Shown: positions 16,887-28,740, numbered from the stretch's first letter. The stretch: DNA of 64,000 nt from Tiliqua scincoides (GCF_035046505.1 NC_089826.1:82284254-82348253), one strand, 5' to 3'. Numbers and translations are program-made. Notes: a model not told the origin generated them from the sequence alone.

Positions 16887-17632
16887 TAAGGTGCTAGAGT
16901 AGTTTCCCCAAATTGAAAGGCAAAACCACTTGGGGTTCTTGAGTTTAGAAGAAAGAGTGCTCCCTTCCCAAGCATCCTCCGTTTCTCTGTGTCTTCCCAC
17001 CTGCTCTGCTTCTCCTGCTGTTCACTGGATCAGGTAAGTTAGTGGAAGAGGCAAGTGGCAGGAGGGCTAAACAGGGTCACAGAGGGGCCAAAATGGGGTG
17101 GGCGAGGGCAGCAACAGGGGAGAGGGATGGGAAGATCAGCTCCAGGAAGGCAGTGGGTCTGGTGGCAGCCAAATCCTAGCCCCCTTCCTGGACTGGTGCC
17201 ATTGTGGTGGTCCACACGCACAGTGAATTCATTTTCACAGGTGTGAGTATACTGCTCCGTGCTGTGGAGGTTTATCCCCAAATAAAGGAGACCTCTACAA
17301 TTGTGCCCCCCCCCAAAAAAGGATGCAGAGGTAGCCATTTTGGCATTGCTGCCTTGAGGGGGGGGGAGAGAGAATTGGACGGAGCTGTAGGAACTTAAGC
17401 ATTGCTTTCTCTTGCTATAAGCAGTAAAGCATCTTTCTGGTTGATGTTACTGACTGCAGGTGCTCTTTCTAACAGAGAAGATCCAGTGGGGGCCAGGCCA
17501 CCTTGGGTAGTTCTAGGGACAGTTCCTCTTTGGGCTCAGCCTTATGGCTTCTGACAGCAGCTCTTGGGGTTTTCAACAGGGATCCTTCCTAGCCCCATGT
17601 CAGGGAGATGTCAGGGAGTGAACATGCCACCA
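16887..17632. other. Unassigned, partly GGGC-element-like
   Basis: 17,040-17,230 resembles the G-rich interior of the larger GGGC-type elements (GGGTCTGGTGGCAGCCAAATCC). I see no gene. Confidence 0.35.
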
Positions 17633-18025
17633 GTTGTTGGCATCCTTCAGTCTCGAAAGACCATGGTGTCACGCTCTGAATGGTGGTTCTGGAACAGTGT
17701 CCTCTCCAGAGCGCGAAGCCTGGGTAAAGTAGGTATGGAGGATAGGCTGTTACCCATGCAGCAAATCCCCCCTCTCCACGTCGCTGAAATGGTCCAATGG
17801 AAAGGCAGAGGCCAATATGGTTGGTTCCAGCAGCGTCGCAGGAGTTGCCAGAACGTGACTGTGTTCAGCCATGAACTGCCTCAGGGACTCCAGCTCCAGA
17901 TTTTGCCTCGAGGTTGACTCCTGAAGCCTTTTCCATAACTGGATGTAGCCACAAGGCAGTGGAGGTTTGGGATCAGAGTTTTCCTTCTCTCGGATGAGCT
18001 GCCTTCCCAGGCTAATGACTCCCAA
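17633..18025 (-). mobile_element. Chimeric retroelement with the LINE/5S-SINE tail (5' truncated)
   Basis: Its 3' terminal 65-70 bases (17633-17700) match the end of the zinc-finger LINE: GGTCTTTCGAGACT hairpin, GGATGCCAAC end. Upstream the sequence is unrelated to the LINE reverse transcriptase but matches 55563-56044. A perfect 14-bp TSD, TGAACATGCCACCA, lies at 17619-17632 and 18026-18039. A minus-strand frame reading FMAEHSHVLATPATLLEPT is shared with the other copy but resembles nothing I know. It may be an internally deleted LINE joining 5' leader to 3' end. Confidence 0.8.
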
Positions 18026-18242
18026 TGAACATGCCACCATCAGTATGCAAAGCAACTGCTTTTTCACTGAGCTACGGTTCTACCCCTGACTGCAAAACAA
18101 CTCAAGCAATTTGTGCAAGGCAAAAGGAAATATATAAGTGCATTGCAAGCCAGAAACAATGGCTGAAAAGGCATTTGTCAACAGCAGCCAATATCAGTGA
18201 GAACAACATGGTAATGTAACATCCCTCTGAGTTTATAGAAAG

Positions 18243-18452
18243 CAGTGGCGTAGCTAGAGGGGGTGCACAGCACTAAGTTTTGCAAGGAACCTCACCCCAG
18301 TGTGCAAGGGGCCACTCCTCTTCAGAGCCAGGTGCATGACTCAGTTTTGCTCCTACTGTCTGGAATGGCTCTGAAGGGGAGGGGACCCTTGCATACTGCT
18401 GTGAGGCTTCTGCAGAACTTAGTGGTTTGCACCCCCTCTAGCTATGCCACTG
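18243..18452. mobile_element. hAT-type MITE, CAGTGGCGTAGCTAG family
   Basis: Starts CAGTGGCGTAGCTAGAGGGG and ends CTAGCTATGCCACTG. TSD ATAGAAAG (18235-18242) and ATAGCAAG (18453-18460), 7 of 8. Nearly palindromic like 16180-16422. Confidence 0.87.
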
Positions 18453-18864
18453 ATAGCAAGGTACTCCTGGAATGTCTCCTGCTTCTGGTTGAAGATTTGA
18501 GCACCAGAGTGGAACAATCATTAGGCACATCAGACATAAGAGAAGCAGCTTAGGAAGTAGAGACATGCATGGAAGTGCTTTTCAGCATCCCAGCACTAGA
18601 GAATCATGTGGTACTCAGTTTCTGATTATGCGGCAGTACACCTGCTGCTTTCATAAAGCCTTCTCCCCAAGGAGGCCAAATAATTGTCCTTCATTGCAGG
18701 ATAGCTGTGTAATCATGCCCAGAAGAGAGATGCTTGCAAATGTTTTCTTCAAGTAATTGCCTGAAAGAAATTCAAAAGGAATGGATTGTCCAGAATTGCC
18801 TGCATCTGGTTTCATGTGCAAGTCGATTGAGTGAGGAAAGGAGAACCAGCAAAGGATGTCATGA
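18453..18864. other. No recognisable gene or element
   Basis: Ordinary non-coding sequence. Confidence 0.4.
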
Positions 18865-18872
18865 CTTTAAAG

Positions 18873-19101
18873 CAGCCCTTTTCAACCACTGTGCCCTGGC
18901 ACATTTGGTGTGCTGCGAGTGGCCCACAGGTGTGCCATAGGAATTTGGGGGTAGGTCATTTACTAGTAGGGCCAATGGGGATGTGAGCCCCCCACCAGCA
19001 CTGTAGTGTGCCTTGTCAATTGTCAAAAACCTGATGGTGTGCCTTGACAATTTTAGTACCTTGCCAGTGTGCCATGAGATGGAAAGGGTTGAAAATGACT
19101 A
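18873..19101. mobile_element. hAT-type element, 'GTGTGCC' family
   Basis: Left end CAGCCCTTTTCAACCACTG, right end GGTTGAAAATGACTA. The flanking octamers CTTTAAAG and CATCAAAG match at 6 of 8. The interior phrases GTGTGCTGCGAGTGG and GTGCCTTGACAATTTTAG recur in inverse order at 51067-51292 and in the ends of 378-1489. Confidence 0.7.
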
Positions 19102-19520
19102 CATCAAAGCATAATTTAACACGACACTGGAGTCTTTAAGCCACGGATTAAAACACATTATAGGATCTAGTCCCAACGTTTCACTTTCAACTGTGGAAAG
19201 CATCTTTGGGGGTTGTAAAGAATTTGTATCCTGTCATCTGCCGGTTTAACTTCCAGCTCCTACTAGAATTTTTAAGTCAATGTTGTGACCATTGTTAAGC
19301 AGGTGCGACTCAGTTCATAAGCACCCAGTGTACCTATATACGCATGCGTATGTCAGTTTCGGCCTTGCGTGTCAGAAACCTATTTGCATAAAGCCTGTTT
19401 GTATAAAGTGATCATGGCATTCTTAACGATGGCACACCATAAAAGGATAGGTTCATTGTGATCTAAAAAAACTTCACTGAAAAATAATTCTCTCGAGCAG
19501 CAATTCCCAAATGTCTACAA

Positions 19521-19880
19521 CAGGGTTTTTCAGACTGGGGCATCGCGACGCTTCAGCCTGTGGGCTCGGGCCTGTTTCCCCTTAAGGGATGGGGGCAGCC
19601 AGGAGGCAACTAAACCAGAAGTGGAGCGCGCACCTCCAGGAGGTGTACCCAAGCCCCTGCAGCACCCCTGAGCGGTGTGATCCTGGGTTGCAAGTAAGTA
19701 GTTACAAGAGAGGGGTGAAAGCAGTGACACAATCACCAGGATCATGTGCTGTCAGGGACAATGGGGAACTTTTTATACCTACTTGGTGGGTAGTACTGGC
19801 CTCCTAAGGGGTTCAGGGAGCCCACAAATGCCTTCGCGGGGCTCCCCAATCTTCTGAATACCTAAAAATAGAGAGTGCAA
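19521..19880. mobile_element. Probable hAT-type element (right end unclear)
   Basis: Begins CAGGGTTTTTCAGACTGGGG with a GC-rich interior. The right terminus is not evident, so the end is approximate. Confidence 0.4.
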
Positions 19881-19975
19881 CCCACTGCTGGTTTCATGAT
19901 TGCAAACCACTTTGTGAACTTTTAGTTGAAAAGCGGTATATAAATATTGTTAATATTAATAATCAGAAGTCCCTT
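19881..19975 (+). mobile_element. LINE/SINE 3' end fragment
   Basis: GATTGCAAACCACTTTGTGAACTTTTAGTTGAAAAGCGGTATATAAATATTGTT is a degenerate 'accactttg ... aaagcggtatataaa' tail as found at the 3' ends of squamate L2/CR1-type elements. Confidence 0.5.
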
Positions 19976-19983
19976 GTGATGTC

Positions 19984-20130
19984 TGGTTGGCAACCTTCAG
20001 TCTCGACAGACTATGGTATAAGCCTACAGCACCCGGTATTCCCAAGCGGTCTCCCATTCAAGTACTAACCAGGCCTGACCCTGCTTAGCTTCCAAGATCA
20101 GACGAGATCAGGCATGTGCAGCGTAACAGT
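19984..20130 (-). mobile_element. 5S-rRNA-derived SINE with LINE-type tail (147 bp)
   Basis: Full-length minus-strand copy with A box, intermediate element and C box of 5S rRNA. The tail hairpin reads AGTCTGTCGAGACT, a GTCG-loop variant also found in the copy at 24060, so the two form a subfamily. No clear TSD. Confidence 0.92.
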
Positions 20131-21260
20131 TCTATTTTTAGCCATTCAGAGGCTTTGAGAACTTTCCTGGAGAAATGCATGTTTATCATAATAGAACCAA
20201 AAATCTTTGGGAAATGGAGATAACAGGTCAGAGCTGGAAAAATTTTGAAAACCCATCATCTAAAATGGTCATGAGAGCATCAGAATGGATAGCTCTCTGC
20301 TGGCATTCTGAAGTTTCCTATGGTCATTTTAAAGCACTTCCCACTAGTCAAGAGTGCCATTTTGAAGGTCTCTGCAGTTTTGCCAGGGGTCTCTGTTGCA
20401 ACCTGCTGCTGGCAGATAAATTAGCAGCAGGTCTCCTGCAGGCACCTTCCCCTAACTCCATTGATCCCATAGACTCAATAGTTCAACATCCGCAGATTCA
20501 GGACCTGCTGGCGTGTCCAGGAACATAACCCCTGCAGATAAGAACTGACCATATACTAAGTATGTGCAATTGAGTCAAGCACTCCTTCTTCCCCAGTTCA
20601 CCTTATCTCCATTGTCCTCCCTTCCCTGCATTGCCTCCCCTGTGCCAAATCTTAGATGATAAACATCTCCAGGAAGGACCTTTAAGGCAGACCTTTAAGG
20701 CAGACCTTGCTGGCTCTTTAAGGCAGATGCTCATTGATGATTTTGATACCTTCACTTTCGCTGTTTATTGTCTGTTCCGGCTGCTACAGAGTCAGCAACC
20801 TTGTCAGCTTGTGTTTAATGCAACTCTGCTAAAAATCCACCTAGGGAGTTACTTCCTTAAATATGTTCTGTAAGGCGAGGGGCACTGAAGAGTTTCAAGA
20901 AGGCACTGAAGCTCTTGCTTGACAGATCTGTTTATTAAAATACCTTGGTCTTCATTTTGAACAATGTGTCTTCTCCAGACATTTAAATCTCCAGAAGTAG
21001 TTGTCTGCTCTCAAATGCCACATTTGCAAGTGATTCAGCCTTGAGTGGAGTGCTACGGTCTGTTCCAACAGTTCTGTTAAACCATTCCCAACTGTTTTAT
21101 AAAACCATTTGTGAACATCCCTCTGGCTTAACAATGCTGCAGCTAGCTAGCTAGTTCACTTGATTCAATTAATGGTCAACCTTATCAACAAAGCATTCAA
21201 ATCTTAATAATAAGACTTAGTATTTGTCTAGCACTTTGTAGCATTCAGAATTCTTCACAG
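20131..21260. other. No gene recognised; short tandem repeat near 20670
   Basis: ACCTTTAAGGCAG occurs in tandem at about 20,668-20,700 with a third partial copy near 20,716. The rest is unassigned non-coding DNA. Confidence 0.45.
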
Positions 21261-21261
21261 T

Positions 21262-21355
21262 GCCATCCTATTCTGGAATTCCCAACTGTTTCTGTGAATA
21301 AACCCCACTGAACCCAATGGGGCTTACTCCTGAGAAGGCATGTTTAAGTTTGCAC
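21262..21355 (+). mobile_element. Degraded GGGC-type MITE
   Basis: GTGCCATCCTATTC ... ATAAACCCCACTGAACCCAATGGGGCTTACTCC ... TTAAGTTTGCAC. The central palindrome is clear, the ends are eroded. Confidence 0.5.
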
Positions 21356-21385
21356 ATAAAAAGTAGACCTAAAAAACAACATTAA

Positions 21386-22254
21386 AAATTTTTTTGGTTG
21401 GCAACCTTCAGTCTCAAAAGACTCTGGTATCGCACTCTGAATGGTGGCTCTGGAACAGCGTCTAGTGTGGCTGAAAAGGCCAATTCGGGAGTGACAATCC
21501 CTTCCACACTGGGAGCAAGTGCAGTCTGTCCCTGGTCTGTCTCCCTGGCTATGGGCCTTCCTTCTTTGCCTCAGACTGTTGGCCAAGTGTCTCTTCAAAC
21601 TGGGAAAGGCTATGCTGCACAGCCTGCCTCCAAGTGGGCCACTCAGAAGCCAGGGTTTCCCACCTGTTGAGGTCCACTCCTAAGGCCTTCAGATCCCTCT
21701 TGCAGATGTCCTTGTATCGCAGCTATGGTCTACCTGTAGGGCGCTTTCCTTGCACGAGTTTTCCATAGAGGAGATCCTTTGGGATCCGGCCATCATCCAT
21801 TCTCACAACATGACCGCGCCAACGCAGGTGTCTCTGTTTCAGCAGTGCATACATGCTAGGGATTCCAGCTCATTCCAGGACTGTGTTTGGAACTTTGTCC
21901 TGCCAGGTGATGCTGAGGATGCGTCGGAGGCAGCGCATGTGGAAAGCGTTCAGTTTCCTCTCCCGTTGTGAGTGAAGAGTCCATGACTCGCTGCAGTACA
22001 GAAGTGTACTCAGGACACAAGCTCTGTAGACCTGGATCTTGGTATGTTCCATCAGCTTCTTGTTGGACCAGACTCTCTTTGTGAGTCTGGAAAATGTGGT
22101 AGCTGCTTTACTGATGCGTTTGTTTAGCTCGGTATCGAGAGAGTGTCGGAGATTGTTGAGCCAAGGTACACAAAGTCATGGACAACCTCCAGTTCATGCG
22201 CAGAGATTGTAATGCAGGGAGGTGAATCCATATCCTGAACCATGATCTGTGTTT
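21386..22254 (-). mobile_element. Zinc-finger LINE, 3' copy with several breaks
   Basis: About 870 bases. Flanked by AACATTAA at 21378-21385 and 22255-22262. The 3' tail ends GGTTGCCAACC plus a short A/T run. Reverse transcriptase C-terminal half is recognisable (VYRACVLSTLLYCSESWTLHSQ near 21,990), but small deletions split the frame, for example loss of one of the two CCTCTT repeats near 21,570. Tail loop is TTTG here. Confidence 0.9.
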
Positions 22255-22329
22255 AACATTAACAACAGTTCCTAACATAAAACATGCATGAAAAAGAGCA
22301 CAAAAAATCTATATTTCTCTCACTTGGGA

Positions 22330-22472
22330 TTTGCATCTTTTCAAGTCATGAAACTGCTCTAGGTGACTCAGAAAGTGCCCTCATGGCTCTTTTTCAAGTT
22401 GAGTTGCAGGGTGTGGAGATTCTAGACTTGGCTCGAGTCGAGCTGTGCAGGACCTTCCCATCCTTGCTCATG
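22330..22472. mobile_element. Partial copy of the CAGGGTTGGGAACTCGAGTC element
   Basis: TTGAGTTGCAGGGTG, GGCTCGAGTCGAGC and the end TTCCCATCCTTG resemble the right half of 10545-10913. Confidence 0.45.
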
Positions 22473-23247
22473 AGTGTGTTTATCAAGGTGATTGGGATCA
22501 CTCTCTTTATATATTTTTATTTTGTTAAGGATCAAGAAGCAAGATCATGATTTCACCGTCTAACAATAATGCTGGCAAAATTTCACTTGTTGATGTCTGT
22601 CAAAGGGTGTGCCCTGTTTGTCAAAAATAAACAGCTTCCAATTTTGAAGGAAAACACAAGTGTCATGACTGTCTTCCTTCTTTGAATCTAATATAATTAA
22701 TTGGCGTTGACTTCACAACAAGAGTCATTTAATTTATCTTCCCCCTCAGGACTGATGGAATAATTTTTTTTCCCCTGAATGTTTAGCATTGCACATTCTT
22801 GCTGCAATCATCATGGCTGAAAACATGTGGTGGTGATGCAACAGTAGATAAGTTAGTTCAGGCAACAGAAGGCTCAACTCTAAGTATGTCTGAGTCTTTT
22901 TTTTAATCTACTCTCCTATTTTTCTTCAGTACAAGTTAGCAAATGTACAAATCCACTTACAAGGAAATATCACCACCCTCTTCATTTCCAACACTTTTTG
23001 TTGGTGGTGCCCCCTTATTTTATGCAGTGGAGTAAAATGCCTGTTGATAATTTGAAATGGTTTTCCTGGAAAGCCTATATAGAACAAACACTGTTATCAG
23101 CTTTCCGAACATATTTTGACGTTTCAAACATTATGGCCTCCTCTCAGTCTTTTCCTTAATGTACCATAAAACTATAACAAAAAGAATATAATTTAGAGAT
23201 ACTTTTTTTTTAGTGTTGTTATGTGTTGTATGATTTTACTTGATCTT
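22473..23247. other. No recognisable gene or element
   Basis: AT-rich non-coding DNA. Confidence 0.4.
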
Positions 23248-23533
23248 TGTTAGAGAAAGAGTAACTCCATTTTGAAATATCAGCCATGCTGAATTATATT
23301 GAGTTATGTAAGGTCATCTTACTGGTTGCATAACTAAGCTGGCCTGATCTGCCCTGACTCAAGGAATGAGTGCAGCAATCATGCTGGGAGAGAGGAGGTG
23401 GGGCCATGGAAGCTATAAAAGAGACATGCCGGCATTTGGGGGCAGGGGCTTCTCTTCTGATTTTGTTTGGAACTTGACCCATGTGTATGAGCTAATAAAT
23501 TTACTTCAGAACTTACTGATGTTGATCTGGTTG
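23248..23533 (+). mobile_element. Probable solo LTR of a retrovirus-like element (fossil)
   Basis: Starts TGTTAGAGAAAGAGTAACTCC, has a TATA box (GCTATAAAAGAG at about 23,412) and an AATAAA signal at about 23,495, in the order U3-R-U5. No internal coding region remains and the right boundary is obscured by an adjoining hAT. It looks like a broken remnant of moderate age. Confidence 0.55.
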
Positions 23534-23541
23534 ATCTAGCA

Positions 23542-23865
23542 CATCGGGTGTCAAACCCCGGCCAGCAGGCCAGAACTGGTGTCCACCGTGATCCTTGCCC
23601 TTGGATGAACAGAGCTCACCATTCTGCCTGGGGGCCTCCATGTCGTGCCGCAGATCACCCCCAACTTTCACGCTGGCCAGCCGCTTCTGGAGTCTGTCGC
23701 CCCAGCAGGTTTTGCACCCAGATTTCTGGGCATGCACAGCTGGCCAGAACGAAAGTCAGGGCAATCTGTGGTGAGATAGGAAGGCCCCTGAGTGGAACGG
23801 TAAGCTCTGTCTGCACCGGGGACACCTTTACCAGCATGCAGCCATCTCCACTTTGGAGACCACTG
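23542..23865. mobile_element. hAT-type element beside the LTR
   Basis: Begins CATCGGGTGTCAAACCC and ends TTTGGAGACCACTG. A perfect 8-bp TSD, ATCTAGCA, lies at 23534-23541 and 23866-23873. Interior is GC-rich and non-coding. Confidence 0.8.
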
Positions 23866-23989
23866 ATCTAGCAATTGCACAACAAACTTGAAGTAGCCCC
23901 CTTGAAGGCTATACAAGGCAGGGGTTCGTGTAACAGTGCCAAACTCATGATGTGGCATTTGTTGACCACTGGATCCTCCTCTAGCTGAC

Positions 23990-24025
23990 AGTCCACAGTA
24001 ATCCTCCTCTAGCTGCAACACACCT
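23990..24025 (+). repeat. Short direct repeat ATCCTCCTCTAGCTG
   Basis: The 15-base phrase occurs twice about 30 bases apart (near 23,969 and 24,001). Confidence 0.5.
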
Positions 24026-24059
24026 ATGAAATTTTCGCAGCACACCACCTAAAAATCAT

Positions 24060-24206
24060 TGGTTGGCAACTTTCAGTCTCGACAGACTATGGTATAAGCC
24101 TACAGCACCCAGTATTCCCAGGTGGTCTCCCATCCAAGTACTAACCAGGCCTGACCCTGCTTAGCTTCCGAGATCAGACAAGATCGGGCATGTACAGGGT
24201 AACAGT
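24060..24206 (-). mobile_element. 5S-rRNA-derived SINE with LINE-type tail (147 bp)
   Basis: Full length, minus strand, same layout and same GTCG tail loop as 19984-20130. The polymerase III boxes are well kept. Confidence 0.92.
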
Positions 24207-24352
24207 TGCTTGATCTCAATCATTCTACCTACTCTGTCAGTGGCACTCTCAAGTTTTAGACAGTTTTGCCCAGCATTCAACTTGAACCTGTCAGCAAGCA
24301 AAGCATATGCTATCTTACAGAGCTATAGCCCCAAATGAGGGCTTGTAGACTG

Positions 24353-24433
24353 TGAGCACAATCCTATACATGTCTACTCAGAAATATGTCCCATTGTTTT
24401 CAATAGGAAAATGCATATAGACTTGCAGCCTGT
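24353..24433 (+). mobile_element. GGGC-type MITE, shortened
   Basis: GAGCACAATCCTATACATGT, CTACTCAGAAATATGTCCCATT, and AGACTTGCAGCC at the right end. Confidence 0.6.
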
Positions 24434-24439
24434 ATTGCT

Positions 24440-25009
24440 CTGAGCATGTGACAGGAACAGCCACAACTCTGGTGTCTAAGTTGCAATGGATATGAGCAAC
24501 ACTATCTTCAAAGTACTTTGCAAATAATTCACAGTGGGATTTTCGGAGTCCCTTGAGGTTCTGGTGACAGAAAAGTACTCATTCATGGCCATCCCCACTC
24601 CTAAGAATAGCTCCAGGATGAGCTCTAACATGCATTCAAGCCACATTCAGTGTGAGACACACTCAGCACCTTCTCGTCTGTGATCTGTTCCCTTTTCCAT
24701 TTTAGAGAGTGGGAGGCACAGAGGCTGTTGCAACACCTAGTAAGGGGACGAAGCATTTGGCATGCGATCTCGGACATCAGGAGGTCTTGGGCCAGCCTTG
24801 ATTCAGTTGGAGACGGAATGGGTGGGAGTGCCTGTGACATTGGCAGCAACCGGGGTCATTCCAGAATTCCATAACGCAAGCAAGGCTTTGACAAGGAACA
24901 CTGGTCATACCAGGAAACTTCCCAGGGCTCTCAAGACCCCTCCCCCACAAGGGACTTCTATTGCAAATGTGGGGCTAGAGCATGTCACCTTATGTGCTGC
25001 CACCTAGGC
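24440..25009. other. No recognisable gene or element
   Basis: Non-coding, unassigned. Confidence 0.4.
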
Positions 25010-25322
25010 TGCTAGTATAGCTAGGGGAGTGGGGGGTACAGGGACCTGGGGTTCTCTGAGGTGGTGTCAAGAGACCTTCAAGATGTGATCAGATGTGCCT
25101 TCCAGTTGCATTTGGGAGATGTTCTGAGGCACATGGAGGCCACATGTGGCTTCACCAAGCCTCAGAAGACCTCCTGGAGGCCTTAGAAAGGCACATCTGG
25201 TTTCTGGCAAAAAACTGGAAGTGCCTTTCTAAGGCCTCCAGAAGGCCTTCTGAGGCCTGGGTGTGTGTGTATGTATGAAATTTATGTGCCCCTGGGTGGC
25301 AGATGCCCTAACTATGCCACTG
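25010..25322. mobile_element. hAT-type element with internal hairpin
   Basis: Left end TGCTAGTATAGCTAGGGG, right end CTAACTATGCCACTG. Flanks ACCTAGGC (25002-25009) and ACCTAGTG (25323-25330), 6 of 8. Inside, GGAGGCCTTAGAAAGGCAC and GTGCCTTTCTAAGGCCTCC form a 19-bp perfect inverted pair around 25,170-25,240. Confidence 0.65.
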
Positions 25323-25330
25323 ACCTAGTG

Positions 25331-26599
25331 AACTCACATTAGAGGCAAGATTTACCTTCCCAGAGTTCTCCTAGTTGACAGTGCATCCTTTTCGCTATGA
25401 TGTGCTCCCCTAGGACAAGCCTCTATAGCTATGTACTGAATTCTGTAAATATAAGGTTGCTTTTCAAACAGCTTGTGGAAGAGGGATAATTGAAACCACC
25501 GGCTGAAGTTTATTTATAATGGAACAAAAAATGTCTATAAGCCCCGAATCATGTTTTATGTGTTGCAATGATATCAAACAATTATAGTTTTGCTTGACAT
25601 AGTATAAGAAATATTTGGAAAGAGTCTTCTTTTAAAAATCTGTTTAATTTCTGAAGCACACAATGAAGGAAAGAATGGATGAGCAAAGCTGTAAAGGCAT
25701 GGAAGACACATAATGGGGAGGCATCAGAAATCCTCAGCCGTGAAAAACCCATTAGCAATGGGTTTTATTGTTGAAAATTGTGACCCTGTGGAAAAGATGG
25801 CTCATAAACTCACGGCATGCATGATATTCTGTTAAGAACAAAGGCTCCGAGACTTGATCTATAACTAATAAGACAGTTTTATTACAGATTGTAATGGGAC
25901 AGAGGAACTCAAGCATTATCTATTTGCTTTATATGATCAAAAAAAACTGTGACAGTAGCCAGAGAAGCTGAGATCTCTCATCTCTAATATAAGTCACAGG
26001 ACGAATGTCCAGAAAGGGTATAACTCACAACACCCGGGAATCGAGTTTGCAAAGAAAGCCACAGATGCCAGTTCTAAAAGAAAACAGATGGACCCAGAGA
26101 ACATCTTAGCAACATGAAATCATCCCATACAGTCAATAGAAGCTTGTGGACTGACATAAGAAGAATTAGTACTTCAGGATGTGCCAGCACTGTGATCCTG
26201 AGCACGTTGTTTGAAAAGAAGCCTCCTTGATTTCAGTCAAATTATTTGCCACTCATGCCCAATATCCAACAGGGCAGCCCAACGCAGGTTGGCAAGCCAG
26301 AGAATGGGAAAGCATTCCATTCTTCTGAGTAAAACAGGATGACTGACATTTAGAGGGTGTATCTAAGGCCTGTTCCTAATGTGCAGTTATTCCATAGGGA
26401 AATACACATGCGACTTTCAATCCGTGAGTTTCCACTCACATGTGATTTGCAATCACATGTCCACTACAACCCAGATCTTTCTTTAAGGTAGAAGCCGAAC
26501 TAGTCTCTCCTCCAGCACTGCCAATCATCCTATGTTGGCTTCCTATGTCTGCATGTACCGTGGTCTGTCTCCCCCTCCCATATCTGCCAGTCCCGTGAC
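25331..26599. other. Non-repetitive interval
   Basis: About 1.27 kb without transposon ends, tandem repeats or plausible exons. The 25,430-26,110 part has balanced composition. Confidence 0.35.
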
Positions 26600-26602
26600 A
26601 TT

Positions 26603-26783
26603 GTTGTTGGCAACCTTCAGTCTCGAAAGACTATGGTATCACGCTCTGAAAGGTGGTTCTGGCACAGCGTCTAGTGTGGCTGAAAAGGCCAATCTGGGAG
26701 TGACAATCCCTTCCACACCGGGAGCAAGTGCAGTCTGTCCCTGGTCTGTCTCCCTGGCTATGGGCCTTCCTTCTTTGCCTCAG
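26603..26783 (-). mobile_element. Zinc-finger LINE, very short 3' copy
   Basis: Only about 180 bases from the C2HC finger region to the tail. Tail reads CCATAGTCTTTCGAGACT like the 8433 copy, so it belongs with the stop-bearing subgroup. Confidence 0.85.
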
Positions 26784-27422
26784 ATCCCCTTGAATTCAAT
26801 GCATGAGCCAGAAATGAGAGAAGCTTAGGTTGACCACCTTCAGTCTAAGGATTTAGGTTGCCATTTGAGCAAAATGACTTTGAAAGAGGAGCAGATCTGG
26901 AACTGGAAGCATTGTGAAAGGTAAACCTCCATCCAGTTGTATTTTCATATCTGAACTGATGTTATGTTTTATGCATCTTTAAATCCTCCAGTTAAATCAC
27001 ACTAAACCTTGCTTGTTTGCTTGCTTGTTGGTTTAAGTGAGACTGTCTCTGGAGCATCCTAGAACATGCTATTTCCTGTCTCTGAATGTCGGAAAGAAGC
27101 AAACACTTGTGAAAAGAAATCTGGTAAAAGAAAAAGAGTTTGCTGAGCCACTAAACAAACGAGTTAAATGCAAAACAAGCCCAACATTTGTGTCTTCTAA
27201 AAACAGCAGAGGAGATTAAAAATTCAAGCCCTTGTGCTTATGACTACTTTCTGCTAAATGGGAAGATTCTGTGCAGCTCAGTATAATTACTGCCATATAT
27301 TATTTGGTTGCACTGCTCTGGCCGAATGTGCCCTTCAGTGCGGACTGTCTCATATTGCCCTGAATCTTGGGGGAAACAGCAGGTTCCTCCGTTCCTCAGT
27401 TCCACAGAAAAGCTTCCTATGC
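26784..27422. other. No recognisable gene or element
   Basis: Non-coding, unassigned. Confidence 0.4.
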
Positions 27423-27569
27423 ACTGTTACCCTGCACATGCCTGATCTTGTCTGATCTCAGAAGCTAAGCAGGGTCAGGCCTGGTTAGTACTTGGATGGG
27501 AGACCGCCTGGGAATACCGGGTGCTGTAGGCTTCTACCATAGTCTTTCCAGACTGAAGGTTGCCAACCA
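27423..27569 (+). mobile_element. 5S-rRNA-derived SINE with LINE-type tail (147 bp)
   Basis: Full-length plus-strand copy, closest of the five to genomic 5S rRNA (GGGAGACCGCCTGGGAATAC CGGG). Tail hairpin AGTCTTTCCAGACT, stem intact, loop TTCC. Confidence 0.92.
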
Positions 27570-28315
27570 TTGAAGTTGGTGGCAAAGATAATTAGGTCCA
27601 GAGATGGGCTCACCTGCCTGAGAAGGGTTGTCTGAACCTGTCGCTGGACCACACCATGGGGCAGCACACACCACCATTTCCTGGGTGGAGCTGGTGGGAA
27701 CTGTTCCTGAGCTGATTGTGTGGCCTGCTGGCAGCCCAACCTGGTTGCCTTACCAACCAAGATGCTGCAGCCAGGTATGTCATGGATGGATGGGCTGGGG
27801 CTGGAAGGGGAAGGCAGGCTTCGACCACAGCAGAACTTATAGTAAATGCCCTTGCTCCAGCTGAGAATGAGGGAGATGGTCTGAGCTGAGGCAGGGGGCG
27901 AGAAGTGATTGACCTTTCATAGGGGCATTTGCAGACATATCCTGGCAGTCATGACACCCTGGCCCCACAGAGCAGGCAGTAAATGCATTCATAACCCCTA
28001 CCATCGAACCTCCTCCCTTTGCAAGGAAGGTTCTATTGCCTGACTGACCCGGTAGTGCAGAAATGGGGCAGGGGTAGTCCTCCCCAGTCACCAGTCATAA
28101 GGTGGGGGTGCTAGCACAGGCAGCCCCTCTCCCTTCTTGCTATCTGCTAGGATCTATTCTATTCATACTGAATAAAATATGCAGGGCTGCCCACAACACT
28201 TGCCTGTTGATCTTTCCTTCTTTGAAGGAATTCATTGAAGGAATTGAAAGTGGAGCAGATGCCTCTGCATTGCTCTCACCACCCAGAATGTGTCTGAAGA
28301 ATCTGGTGTCTTGTA
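27570..28315. other. No recognisable gene or element
   Basis: GC-richer non-coding sequence. Short frames of under 90 codons on both strands resemble nothing known. Confidence 0.4.
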
Positions 28316-28323
28316 TTCTAGGT

Positions 28324-28740
28324 CAGGGGTGCCCAAACCCTGGCCCAGGGGCCACTTGCGGCCCTTGGGGCCTCCCAATCTGGCCTGCGGTGAGCCCCCA
28401 GTCTCCAGTGAGCCTCTGGCCCTCCAGAGACTTTCTGGAGCCCGTGCTGGCCCGAGGCAACTGCTCTCAGCATAGGGCAACTGGTTAACCTCCACTGCTT
28501 GCTGTTTCACGTCTGTGATGCAGCAGTGATAGAAAGGCCAACCTTGCTTGGTGTAAGGCCTTTTATAGGCTTTGAACTATTGCAAGACCTTCATTCATTC
28601 ATATAAGTTCCAGCTCTAATATATTCATTTATGTAAATTTATTCAAATTTAAAATGCAAATTAATTCTTTTTTTTCCCTGGCCTGACACAGTGTCGAAGA
28701 GATGATGTGGCCCTCCTGCCGAAAAGTTTGGACACCCCTG
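28324..28740. mobile_element. hAT-type element, CAGGGGTGTCCAAAC family
   Basis: Starts CAGGGGTGCCCAAACCC, ends GTTTGGACACCCCTG. Perfect 8-bp TSD TTCTAGGT at 28316-28323 and 28741-28748. Opposite orientation to 6441-6904. Confidence 0.92.
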
